From CAYHPY01 sp964358485 (GTDB lineage Bacteria > Elusimicrobiota > Elusimicrobia > UBA1565 > UBA9628), in the NCBI GenBank assembly GCA_964358485.1, contig CAYHPY010000017.1, positions 1 to 54,493 of the forward strand: a DNA stretch of 54,493 nucleotides, in the 5' to 3' direction. A program made the translations under genes and the position numbers. Below the pieces are notes generated by a model that searched no databases, was not told the DNA's origin, and saw nothing but the letters and a program-made list of their open reading frames with translations. Below, one piece after another: positions 15,093 through 22,955 of this stretch (positions are counted from its first letter, which is position 1; each line of letters opens with the position of its first letter).

Positions 15093-16709
15093 ATGCTCAA
15101 GAAGCTGGAGGTCCGCAATTTCGCCGTGATTTCCGGGCTCTCCTTGGAACTCGGGCCGGGCTTGAACGTTTTTACCGGCGAGACGGGGGCGGGCAAATCC
15201 ATCCTGATCGAGGCCCTGGGATTTTTGTTGGGCTCCCGCGGCAGTTCCACCTGGCTGAGGGCGGGGGCGGACCGGCTGTCCGTTGAGGGCCTTTTCGAGC
15301 GGGAGGGCGGCCCGGCCCTGGTCCGGCGCGAGTTGGACGCCGGCGGCCGCGCCCGCGCCGTGATCGGCTCCCAGACCGTCTCGTCGGCCGCGCTCGCGGA
15401 GTGGGGCGACGCCTTGATCGATTTTCACGGCCAGCACGAACACCAGACCCTGCTCAAGCCCGCCGTCCAGCGGGAGCTTCTGGACCGCTTCGGCGCCCTT
15501 GAGAAGCCGTTGGCCGAGACGGCCGCGGCCCACGAGCGCTGGACCCGGCTGTGCGCCGAAAAGGACGCGCTGTCGCTCTCGGACGAGGAACGGGCCCGGC
15601 GGATCGACCGCGCCCGCCGCGAGTCCGAGGAAATCAAGGACGCGGGCCTGACCGCCGGAGAGGAGGAGGAACTGGAGGCCGCCCTGCCGCTCTTGCGCAG
15701 CGCGGAGCGTCTGCAGACGCTTTCCCGCGGGGCCTACGAGGTTTTATACGAACAGGAAGGCTCGGTCCAGGGCCTGCTCCTCAAGGCCGGCCGTTCCGTG
15801 TCCGAGCTGGCCAAGCTCGACCCCTCCTTGCGGGGCCTGGAGCAGACCTTGGAGTCGGCCCGCCTCTCCCTGGAGGAAGTGACCCGCTCGGTCGGGGATT
15901 ACGGGGAGAGGGTGGAACTCAATCCCGAGCGCTTGGATCAGATTTTATCGCGGTTGGACCGGTTGTCGCTCCTTAAGAAAAAATACGGCCCGACTCTGGA
16001 GGCGGTCCTCGAGCACGGCGAGCGGGCCGAGGCCGAACTGAGCTCCCTGGAGCGTTCCGCCGACCGAACGGGGACCCTGGAGGCCGAACTCGCCAAGGCC
16101 CGCGAGGCGTTGGAGAAGGCCTGCGCGAAGCTCCATGCCGGACGGGTGAAGGCCGGACGCTCCTTGGAGACGGCGATCCTCAAGGAGCTCAAGGGCCTGG
16201 GGATGGCCGAGGCCCGTTTCTCCGTCGCCGTGGAATCCGAGGAGGAAAATTTTTCCCGCCACGGCTCCGACATCGTGGATTTTCTCATCGGCCCCAACCC
16301 CGGCGAGCCTTTGCGGCCCCTGCGCTCCATCGCCTCGGGGGGGGAGCTGTCCCGGGTGATGCTCGCCTTCAAAACCGTGGCGGCCGAGTCCGACCCTGTG
16401 GGAATCCTGGTTTTCGACGAGGTGGACGCGGGGATCGGGGGCGCGGTGGCCCGGACGGTGGGGCACAAGCTCGCGGCCCTGGGGCGCACCCACCAGGTTT
16501 TGTGCGTCACGCACCTTCCCCAAATCGCCTGTTTCGGGGAAACCCATTTCCATGTCTCGAAATCCGTCTCGGGAGGCCGGACCGAGGTCAAGGTCGAGCG
16601 GCTTTCCGGTCCCAAGCGCCTGGAAGCCATCGCCACCATGCTGGGGGGCCGCGAGGCCACCAGCGCCAGCCGCCGCCACGCCCGTGAACTCCTGGAGAGC
16701 GCCGCATGA
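15093..16709 (+). CDS. recN: DNA repair protein RecN
   Basis: The 538-residue protein is an SMC-like ATPase used in double-strand break repair. It has the Walker A box GETGAGKSIL at about 28-37, LIDFHGQHEHQTLL (the RecN Q-loop block), a long coiled-coil middle (about 150-370, rich in E, L and R), the ABC signature SGGELSRVMLAF, the Walker B FDEVDAGIGG and VTHLPQIA. Length is slightly below the usual 550. The ATG at 15093 follows nadK by 6 bases. Its stop overlaps the gltX start by 4 bases (ATGA). Being in a comEC operon fits a role in handling incoming or broken DNA. Confidence 0.95.
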   Translation: MLKKLEVRNFAVISGLSLELGPGLNVFTGETGAGKSILIEALGFLLGSRGSSTWLRAGADRLSVEGLFEREGGPALVRRELDAGGRARAVIGSQTVSSAALAEWGDALIDFHGQHEHQTLLKPAVQRELLDRFGALEKPLAETAAAHERWTRLCAEKDALSLSDEERARRIDRARRESEEIKDAGLTAGEEEELEAALPLLRSAERLQTLSRGAYEVLYEQEGSVQGLLLKAGRSVSELAKLDPSLRGLEQTLESARLSLEEVTRSVGDYGERVELNPERLDQILSRLDRLSLLKKKYGPTLEAVLEHGERAEAELSSLERSADRTGTLEAELAKAREALEKACAKLHAGRVKAGRSLETAILKELKGLGMAEARFSVAVESEEENFSRHGSDIVDFLIGPNPGEPLRPLRSIASGGELSRVMLAFKTVAAESDPVGILVFDEVDAGIGGAVARTVGHKLAALGRTHQVLCVTHLPQIACFGETHFHVSKSVSGGRTEVKVERLSGPKRLEAIATMLGGREATSASRRHARELLESAA

Positions 16710-18175
16710 CCAGCCATTCCCGCCCCGTCCGGACCCGCTTTGCCCCGTCTCCGACGGGCTTCCTTCACATCGGGGGGGCTCGGACCACCCTTTACAACTG
16801 GCTGTTCGCCCGCCGGCACAAGGGGACCTTCGTTTTGCGCATCGAGGACACCGACGAGGTCCGCTCCACGACCGATTCGGTGACCGCCATCCTCGACTCG
16901 ATCTCCTGGCTGGGGCTGGACTGGGATGAGGGTCCGGTGGGCATGGATGGGGAGAAGGGGCCCCACGCGCCCTATTACCAGATGAAGCGCCTGGACATCT
17001 ACCAGAAATACCTCAAGGAACTCGAGGAAAAGGGCTTCGCCTACCCCTGCTACTGCACCAAGGAGGAACTCGACGAGATGCGGCGCCTGGCCCAGCTCGA
17101 AAAACGGCCTCCCCGCTACGACGGGCGCTGCCGCAATCTCACCGAGGGCCAGCGCAAGGACCTGGAGGCGGCGGGCAAGAAGTCCTCCATTCGCTTTCGC
17201 ATGCCCGACGACGGCGTCACCGTCATTCCCGACATGATCCGGGGCGAGGTCAAGTTCGAGAACCGCCTCCTGCAGGATTTCGTCATCCGCAAGACGACCG
17301 GGGGGCCCACCTACAATTTCGCCTGCGTGGTCGACGACCACCTGATGGAGATTTCCCACGTCATCCGGGGGGATGAGCACCTTTCCAATACCCCGTCCCA
17401 GGCGCAGATCTATAAGGCCCTGGGCTGGGAGCCGCCGGCCTTCGCGCACCTCTCCATGATCATGGGGCCCGACGGCTCCAAGCTTTCCAAGCGCCACGGC
17501 GCCACCTCGGTCCTGGAGTACCGCCAACTGGGTTATTTGCCGGAAACCATGCGCAATTACCTGGCGCTCCTGGGCTGGGCGACCACCGATTCCAAGCAGT
17601 TGTTCTTCGGCAACGAACTCATCGAGGCCTTCGACCTGGCCGGCTGCCAGAAGAGCCCCGCCACCTTCGACGCGGTCAAGCTCACCTGGATGAACGGGGA
17701 GTACATCCGCAAGCTTGCGCTCAAGGATCTGATGGCGGCGGCGGACCCGTTTTTGAAGGCGGCGGGCATCCCGGCCGACGCTCAGCCTCCGCTGGAAAAG
17801 ACCGTCTCCCTGGAACACGAGAAAATCAAGCTCTTGCCCGAGATTCCGGGCTTGGTGGATTTTTTCTACCGGGAGGTGGCCTACTCCCCGAAGGCCATGG
17901 ACAAGGTCCTCAAGGCCCCGGGGGCCAAGGAGGTTCTGACGAGCCTTGCGGCGGCCCTGGCAAACTTCGAGCCGTTCGCCGATAAAGCCCTGGAGGAGAA
18001 GGTCCGCGCCTTCTGCGTCGAAAAGGGGCTCAAAACCGGCCAGGTCTTTCATCCGATTCGCGTGGCCTGCACGGGCCGGACCGAGGGCCCCACCTTGTTC
18101 CTCATGATGGAAATCATGGGGCGCAAGCGGGTCCTGGAGCGGTTGCGGGCCGCCGCCGCGATTTTGGCGGCTTAG
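16706..18175 (+). CDS. gltX: Glutamyl-tRNA synthetase
   Basis: The 489-residue enzyme charges tRNA-Glu and possibly, in a non-discriminating form, tRNA-Gln. Class I signatures are present: FAPSPTGFLHIGGARTTLYN holds the HIGH motif, LRIEDTD follows, and KLSKRHGATSV near residue 258 is the KMSKS equivalent. A cysteine set in the CYCTKEE region may bind zinc. No GlnS is visible in this window, and GatCAB use cannot be judged. The ATG overlaps the recN stop. The next gene, dksA, has its own promoter, whose -35 box begins one base after the gltX stop, so gltX is probably the last gene of the comEC operon. Confidence 0.95.
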   Translation: MTSHSRPVRTRFAPSPTGFLHIGGARTTLYNWLFARRHKGTFVLRIEDTDEVRSTTDSVTAILDSISWLGLDWDEGPVGMDGEKGPHAPYYQMKRLDIYQKYLKELEEKGFAYPCYCTKEELDEMRRLAQLEKRPPRYDGRCRNLTEGQRKDLEAAGKKSSIRFRMPDDGVTVIPDMIRGEVKFENRLLQDFVIRKTTGGPTYNFACVVDDHLMEISHVIRGDEHLSNTPSQAQIYKALGWEPPAFAHLSMIMGPDGSKLSKRHGATSVLEYRQLGYLPETMRNYLALLGWATTDSKQLFFGNELIEAFDLAGCQKSPATFDAVKLTWMNGEYIRKLALKDLMAAADPFLKAAGIPADAQPPLEKTVSLEHEKIKLLPEIPGLVDFFYREVAYSPKAMDKVLKAPGAKEVLTSLAAALANFEPFADKALEEKVRAFCVEKGLKTGQVFHPIRVACTGRTEGPTLFLMMEIMGRKRVLERLRAAAAILAA

Positions 18176-18204
18176 TTGCGTTACAAAGGTAATAAAGTTA
18201 TCAT
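18176..18204 (+). promoter_or_regulatory. Promoter for the DksA/TraR-family gene
   Basis: TTGCGT (18176-18181) and TATCAT (18199-18204) are 17 bp apart. This gene has a normal leader of about 22 bases with a GAGAGG purine stretch before the ATG at 18233. Confidence 0.6.
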
Positions 18205-18232
18205 CTTTCTCCCTTAAGAGAGGGCCCGATTT

Positions 18233-18703
18233 ATGAAGAAAAAAACGGCCGTGAAGACCAAGACGAAAACCAAGACCCCCGCCTCCGCTCCGGCGGCGCG
18301 CCCGGCGTTGTTTACCGCCCACCAGCTTTCGGCCGTCAAGAAAATGCTCCTCGAGATGAGGGAAGATCTGGCCAAGACCGTCAAGAACCAGCAGGTCGGC
18401 GAAGTCGAAAGCGAGACCGGCGACCCCGCCGATCAGGCGAGCAACTCCATCGAAAAGGAGATCATGTTCGAGCTTTCGGACACCGAACGGATCAACCTGG
18501 ACCAGGTCGAAGCGGCCTTGCGCAAAATCGACAAGGGTTCCTATGGCGTCTGCGAGGCCTGCCGAAAACCCATTTCCAAGCCCCGCCTTCAGGCCCTGCC
18601 GTTCGCGCGCTATTGCATCTCCTGCCAGAGCTCATCCGAGAGCTCCCCGGAATCGGCGCCGGAATCCGCGGCCGAATTCCGAATCGTCGGCGAAGAGCAG
18701 TAA
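18233..18703 (+). CDS. DksA/TraR-family zinc-finger protein
   Basis: The 156-residue protein binds RNA polymerase through its secondary channel by family analogy and may modulate the stringent response. A lysine-rich N-terminal tail (alternating K, T and A, residues 1-22) precedes a coiled coil (KMLLEMREDLAKTVKN to EAALRKIDKGSYG), with DPADQASNS marking the coiled-coil tip. The C4 zinc finger is complete: CEAC and CISC. A Ser/Glu-rich tail ends the protein. The acidic residues at the coiled-coil tip (GDPAD) fit functional members. The Lys tail is unusual and could bind nucleic acid. I would not assume it is the orthologue of E. coli DksA rather than a related regulator. Confidence 0.85.
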   Translation: MKKKTAVKTKTKTKTPASAPAARPALFTAHQLSAVKKMLLEMREDLAKTVKNQQVGEVESETGDPADQASNSIEKEIMFELSDTERINLDQVEAALRKIDKGSYGVCEACRKPISKPRLQALPFARYCISCQSSSESSPESAPESAAEFRIVGEEQ

Positions 18704-18715
18704 CCCTCCGCCGGG

Positions 18716-18736
18716 TTCAAGTCGTTTCGACTTGAA
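18716..18736. terminator. Hairpin after the dksA-like gene, overlapping the next -35 box
   Basis: TTCAAGTCG (18716-18724), loop TTT, and CGACTTGAA (18728-18736) form a perfect 9-bp stem 13 bases after the stop. Its 3' arm contains most of the TTGAAT -35 box of the following promoter, so it may be a terminator or an operator. Confidence 0.45.
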
Positions 18737-18760
18737 TATTTAACAACGGCCCGTTACACT
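18732..18760 (+). promoter_or_regulatory. Promoter for the proline-rich membrane protein
   Basis: TTGAAT (18732-18737) and TACACT (18755-18760) are 17 bp apart. A leader of roughly 24 bases follows before the ATG at 18791. Confidence 0.6.
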
Positions 18761-18790
18761 AATCCTTGCCGGCCGATTTCGGCCGCAACG

Positions 18791-20998
18791 ATGAAATATT
18801 GGGTCTATCGGGACACCCGCATTCTCGGGCCATTCGGCCGCGACGAACTCGAGAGCATGGACGGGGTCGGTCCCGGAACCTTGGTCTGTCCCGAAAGCGA
18901 ACTGGGTCAAAACGACGGGGACTGGCGCTCCTGGGGAGAGACGCAGGGCGGCCCTTCCCAGGAATCTTCTCCCGCGCCGGTCTCTCCGGCTCTCCCGGAG
19001 GGAGAGGATTATAGCCGGGATTGGGTCTCCTCCTTTTATTACCGGGACGCCTCCGGGACCGAGCCTTCCCTCCTGGACATGCCCGGTCCGGAGGAGTTCG
19101 CGCAATCGCGGGTTCGGGTCGTGGAGTTGGAGGAACAACTCCGGCGCCTGATGGACCGGGTCGGGGAGTTGGAGTCCGAACAGGCGGGCCTTTTAAGGCA
19201 GCTTTTTAAAATAAGCCAGGGTGGGGTGATCGAGGGGACGGCTCCCGCCGCGCCCCACGCTCCTGCCCCCGCGTGGCCGGAGCCCGCCCCGCCGATTCCG
19301 CAGATGCGCCGGGCGCCGCCCGCCCCGCTGCCGCCGGCCGAAACACCCAGGCCCTCGGTACCCGTCCCGCGGGTCGAACCGCCGCCCCCGATCGAGCCGC
19401 CTAGAGTCGAGCCTCCGCCGGTTCCGCCGCCGCTCCCGGCCGAACCGCCGCCGCCTGCGGAGTCGGCGCCCCCGGTCGAGGAAATTCCGCCTCCCGCTCC
19501 CGCGGCGGAGGCCGTCTCCCGGGCGCCGCTGGACCAAGCGGCTCCCCCCGCCGCTCCCGAGGTTCCCGCTCCCGCCGCTCCGGAAATCGAGCTTCCGGCC
19601 GCCGCCCCCAAACGAGGACGGGGCGGGCTTCACCTCAAGTTGACCCGCCCTAAACCGCGGCAGTTGAAGTTCAAGCCGACCAAGACCTTGCCCCGCGCCG
19701 AGGGTTCCCCGGTTTTGGCCTTGCCCCCGGCCCCCGTTTCCCGGGCGCCGCTGGACGCGGGCTCGATCGAAGTTCGAGTCCCGGAGGCTCCCGCCCCGGT
19801 TCCTCTTCCCCCGCCGGTCGAGGCTCCTTCCTTCCCCCCGATGCCGGTGATTCAAGCGCCGCCTCCTCCTTCCGCTCCCGTTCCTCCCCCGATGGTGGCC
19901 GCTCCCGCCCCGAGTCCCGTTTTGCAGGCGCCTTCCGAGCCGCCGGCCTTTCCTCCGATGCCGCCGTTGGGTTCCTCTGAACCTCCGCCTCCGCCGGCCT
20001 TGTCCCAGCCCGCCTTGCCCCCTTTGACCATGACTTTCTCGGCCGGGCCCAAGGCGGAGGTCCCGGCTCCCATGATCGCGCCGGTGCCTCAAATCTCCCC
20101 GGCTCCCCAACCCGCCTTGACCCCGGGGGCGGCGAACTCCCTTCCGCCCCAGCCGCCTCCCACGGGAGGGGCCGATCCGGGGGCCATGACCGGGGGCGCC
20201 GACGTGGTCGCCCGTCTGGCCAAAGGGCGGGAGAAGAATGAAACGGCCGCGCCTCAGCCCAAGCGGCGGCCCTCCAAGGCTCTTTATGTCATGGCCCTTT
20301 TCGGAATCGTGGCGGTTTTGTTCATCGCCTGGGTGGCGAAGGATCGCAAGGCTCTGCGGACGATGATGAGCATGGGAAAGGACCAGCCCGCCATCGGAGA
20401 GGAAATTCCGGAGGAGGAGGCGCCCGTCCAGAAAATCCCGTCCCCGGCCACCGCGCCGGCCCCGGCTCCGGCGGCGCCGGAGACCCCCAACCCGGCGGCT
20501 GCCGCTGACCCCGCGGCCGACGACCCGATTCCCGCCGCGATCGCCTTGACCAAGGAATATCCCCTGGACGGGGACCGTGGTTCGATCGGACAATGGCTGC
20601 AATTTTCCTTCTCGACCGGAGGCAAGGAGGAATGGACGGCCGGGGCCGTGGACAGCCAGACCTATCTGGTGCAATATAAAGTGGCTCCCGAGGCGGGCGC
20701 CGCGGGCGGGCGGGCGCCGATCACCTACCTTTTCGAGACCGACATCGTCAAAAAGACGGTCAAGGGCAGAAATCCTGATTCCAAACAGCTTCTTTCGGGC
20801 GGCGGAGCGCAAAGCGCCAAGCCCGCGGCGGGCAAGCCGGCCAAGGCGTCCAAGACGCCCAAGGTCCGCCGGAAAACCGGGGCCAAGCCGGCGCGGCCGG
20901 CCGCTTCCGTCTCCCCCGCGGCGGCCTCCGAGGCGGCGGGCCCCATGATCGAAGACGGGGAATTGGCTCCCCCGGCCGAAGAAGACGCCCAGCCTTGA
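18791..20998 (+). CDS. Proline-rich membrane protein with N-terminal GYF_2-like domain
   Basis: The 735-residue protein has a modular layout. Residues 1-55 resemble the GYF_2 domain (KYWVYRDTRILGPFGRDEL, then GTLVCPESE and WRSW). A short coiled coil covers about 100-135 (VVELEEQLRRLMDRVGELESEQ). Residues about 150-460 are almost entirely proline, alanine and glutamate, with an exact internal repeat of SRAPLD. One transmembrane helix lies near 497-518 (LYVMALFGIVAVLFIAWVA), followed by a 215-residue tail with a small ordered domain (GQWLQFSFSTGG, TYLVQYKV) and a basic C-terminus. The proline-rich part would be cytoplasmic. It lies just upstream of pilB, so a pilus-related scaffold role is possible but unproven. 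Confidence 0.7.
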   Translation: MKYWVYRDTRILGPFGRDELESMDGVGPGTLVCPESELGQNDGDWRSWGETQGGPSQESSPAPVSPALPEGEDYSRDWVSSFYYRDASGTEPSLLDMPGPEEFAQSRVRVVELEEQLRRLMDRVGELESEQAGLLRQLFKISQGGVIEGTAPAAPHAPAPAWPEPAPPIPQMRRAPPAPLPPAETPRPSVPVPRVEPPPPIEPPRVEPPPVPPPLPAEPPPPAESAPPVEEIPPPAPAAEAVSRAPLDQAAPPAAPEVPAPAAPEIELPAAAPKRGRGGLHLKLTRPKPRQLKFKPTKTLPRAEGSPVLALPPAPVSRAPLDAGSIEVRVPEAPAPVPLPPPVEAPSFPPMPVIQAPPPPSAPVPPPMVAAPAPSPVLQAPSEPPAFPPMPPLGSSEPPPPPALSQPALPPLTMTFSAGPKAEVPAPMIAPVPQISPAPQPALTPGAANSLPPQPPPTGGADPGAMTGGADVVARLAKGREKNETAAPQPKRRPSKALYVMALFGIVAVLFIAWVAKDRKALRTMMSMGKDQPAIGEEIPEEEAPVQKIPSPATAPAPAPAAPETPNPAAAADPAADDPIPAAIALTKEYPLDGDRGSIGQWLQFSFSTGGKEEWTAGAVDSQTYLVQYKVAPEAGAAGGRAPITYLFETDIVKKTVKGRNPDSKQLLSGGGAQSAKPAAGKPAKASKTPKVRRKTGAKPARPAASVSPAAASEAAGPMIEDGELAPPAEEDAQP

Positions 20999-21023
20999 CA
21001 GGGCCCGTGGTTCCGGGCATACT
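20995..21023 (+). promoter_or_regulatory. Leaderless promoter of pilB
   Basis: TTGACA (20995-21000) overlaps the stop codon of the upstream gene. CATACT (21018-21023) follows after 17 bp, and only 6 bases (TGATTG) separate it from the ATG at 21030. Confidence 0.75.
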
Positions 21024-21029
21024 TGATTG

Positions 21030-22790
21030 ATGGCCACCAAGGAATCCACAGACGCCACCGCGATCTCCAACCGAATGGGGGACCTCCTGGTCTCCGAGGG
21101 CCTGATCACTTACGACCAGCTCAATTTCTGCCTGGAGGAGCAAAAAAAGACCGGCGCCAAGCTCAACGCCATCGTCGTCAAGCAGGGCTTGGTGGATGAG
21201 GATAAGCTCACCGAGTTCATCAGCAAGCAATGCGGGTTCAAATACGTCGATCTGGACAACATGAACTTCAAGAAGGAGGTCCTCGATAAGCTCCCCGAGA
21301 AGCTCATCCGGGTCAAGCGGCTGATCCCCACCGCGTTCGCCGACGACGCCATCACCGTGGCCATCTCCGATCCCCTCAATATCGTCTCCGTGGACGAGAT
21401 CAAGATCACCACCGGCTACAAGGTCAACATCGTCATCGCCTCGGACGGGGACATCGACCGGGCGATCGAAAGGATTTACGGCAAGGAGGGGGAGACGGCC
21501 AAGGACGCCCTGGAGGGCTTGAAGAAAGCCGCCGGGGGGGACGTCGTCGTCGAGGAAGCCAAGGGGCCGCCGCCGGAGGAGGAGGACGGGATCACCACCC
21601 TCGGAGACGAGGAGGCGGTTCCCGTCGTCCAGATCGTCAACCTGATCCTGGGCCGGGCCGTGAAGACCCGGGCCTCGGACATTCACATCGAGGCTTATCA
21701 AAAGATCCTGCGGGTGCGCTACCGCATGGACGGAGTGCTCCATGAGCAGCCCGCGCCGCCCAAGCGATTCCTCAACGCCATCATGTCGCGCCTCAAGATC
21801 ATGGCCAACCTGGACATCGCCGAGCGCCGCCGCCCGCAGGACGGCCGCATCAAGATTCGCATCGACGGCAAGGACATCGACCTGCGCCTCTCCATCTGTC
21901 CCTGCGCCGGGGGGGAAAAGGCCGTCATGCGGATCATGGACGCCTCGGCCATGACGGTCGACATCAACAAGCTCGGGATGGACCCGGAGAATTTCGCCAT
22001 CTTCACCAAGCGCATGCAGGACCCGCACGGGATCATCCTGGTCACCGGCCCGACCGGCTCGGGCAAGTCCACCACCCTTTACTCGACCTTGAACGCCCTC
22101 AACGATCCCGAAACCAACATCATGACCGCCGAGGACCCGGTCGAGTTCCAGATGCACGGGATCAACCAGGTCCACTGCCTCTCCGAGATCGGCCTGAATT
22201 TCGCGGCGGCCCTGCGCTCTTTCCTCCGGCAGGACCCGGACATCATCATGGTCGGCGAGATGCGCGATAAGGAGACCGTCGAGATCGGAATCAACGCCGC
22301 CCTGACCGGCCATTTGGTCTTCTCCACGCTTCATACCAACGACGCCCCCGGGGCCATCACCCGGATTCTGATGATGGGCATCGACCCGGTTCTCATCTCC
22401 TCGGCCCTGACGATGGTGATCGCCCAGCGCCTCCTGCGCCGCATTTGCAAGGAATGCAAGGAGCCCTACGAGGTGGAGACCAGTTGGCTGGCCAGCCTGG
22501 GGGTTCAGCAGAAGCGCCTGCCCAGCACCCCCAAAGCCACTCTATACAGAGGAAAGGGCTGCGAAAACTGCAACAATTCCGGGTACCGGGGCCGGATGGG
22601 CGTCCATGAGGTCCTGGAGGTGACCGACGAAATCCGGGACATGATCTGCCAACGGGCCACGGGCCTCAAGATCAAGGAAACGGCGATCAGGAAGGGCATG
22701 ATCACCATCCAGGAGTCCTCCCTGCGCAAGCTCCTGGACGGGAGCACCAGCGCCGAAGAGGTCATCCGGATCATCGGAGCGCACGCATAG
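21030..22790 (+). CDS. pilB: Type IV pilus assembly ATPase PilB
   Basis: The 586-residue hexameric ATPase drives pilus extension. An MshEN/GspE N-terminal domain fills about 12-160 (GDLLVSEGLITYDQLNFCLEEQ is its usual start). The GspII_E core follows, with Walker A GPTGSGKSTT near 341-350, an Asp-box region, Walker B DIIMVGEMRD and the His-box TGHLVFSTLHTND. The tetracysteine zinc site is complete: CKECKEPY near 473 and CENCNNSGYRGRMGVHE near 511. Length matches PilB (about 560-590). The TTG one codon upstream is rejected because the -10 box ends 6 bases before the ATG. It is followed by a separate promoter for pilT, so pilB and pilT expression can be uncoupled. Confidence 0.93.
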   Translation: MATKESTDATAISNRMGDLLVSEGLITYDQLNFCLEEQKKTGAKLNAIVVKQGLVDEDKLTEFISKQCGFKYVDLDNMNFKKEVLDKLPEKLIRVKRLIPTAFADDAITVAISDPLNIVSVDEIKITTGYKVNIVIASDGDIDRAIERIYGKEGETAKDALEGLKKAAGGDVVVEEAKGPPPEEEDGITTLGDEEAVPVVQIVNLILGRAVKTRASDIHIEAYQKILRVRYRMDGVLHEQPAPPKRFLNAIMSRLKIMANLDIAERRRPQDGRIKIRIDGKDIDLRLSICPCAGGEKAVMRIMDASAMTVDINKLGMDPENFAIFTKRMQDPHGIILVTGPTGSGKSTTLYSTLNALNDPETNIMTAEDPVEFQMHGINQVHCLSEIGLNFAAALRSFLRQDPDIIMVGEMRDKETVEIGINAALTGHLVFSTLHTNDAPGAITRILMMGIDPVLISSALTMVIAQRLLRRICKECKEPYEVETSWLASLGVQQKRLPSTPKATLYRGKGCENCNNSGYRGRMGVHEVLEVTDEIRDMICQRATGLKIKETAIRKGMITIQESSLRKLLDGSTSAEEVIRIIGAHA

Positions 22791-22803
22791 CCCCCGGGCG
22801 GCA

Positions 22804-22832
22804 TTGACAAAATTGATTTCCGGGGTTACCCT
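22804..22832 (+). promoter_or_regulatory. Promoter of pilT
   Basis: TTGACA (22804-22809) and TACCCT (22827-22832) are 17 bp apart. Transcription from about 22839 gives a leader of some 117 bases that contains the structured element at 22874-22943, unlike the leaderless pilB promoter. Confidence 0.65.
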
Positions 22833-22873
22833 TAGGGGAAGATTGGGCGCCGGGCGCGGGAGCCGAGCCCGTA

Positions 22874-22943
22874 TCAGGCCGCTACCAGTGGAAAAAGGAG
22901 GCGGCACCGCCGAGCCAGGAACACCGGGCTCGAGCAGGCCGCC
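22874..22943 (+). ncRNA. Structured leader element of pilT (copy 1 of 2)
   Basis: This 70-nt element matches 51357-51426 at 57 of 70 positions with no gaps. Segment a (GGCCGC, 22877-22882) and segment c (GGCCGCC, 22937-22943) can each pair with b (GGCGGC, 22900-22905), so the two pairings exclude one another. Between b and c lies a stem-loop: CGAGCC (22911-22916) with GGCTCG (22927-22932), and a conserved loop AGGAACACCG. Segment c touches the ribosome binding site AAGGAGA (22944-22950), 5 bases before the pilT ATG. This suggests a cis-acting switch on translation. It does not match the c-di-GMP, SAM or cobalamin riboswitch consensus that I know. Confidence 0.5.
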
Positions 22944-22955
22944 AAGGAGACCGTA

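Noticed and set aside
19250..20170. Mirror minus-strand frame rich in Gly, Arg and Ser opposite the proline-rich region
   Set aside because: It is the predictable complement of Pro/Ala codons and shows no domain; the plus frame has a promoter and a membrane helix.
22911..22932. Resemblance of the inner stem-loop (AGCCAGGAACACCGGGC) to the B12 box of cobalamin riboswitches
   Set aside because: There is an extra base in the core, the other conserved blocks of cobalamin riboswitches upstream are missing, and the 70-nt element is far too short.
22839..22955. pilT leader as a c-di-GMP (GEMM) riboswitch
   Set aside because: The GEMM signatures (a tetraloop-receptor pair and the ACGCAAAGCC block) are absent on both strands; regulation of pilus genes alone is not evidence.
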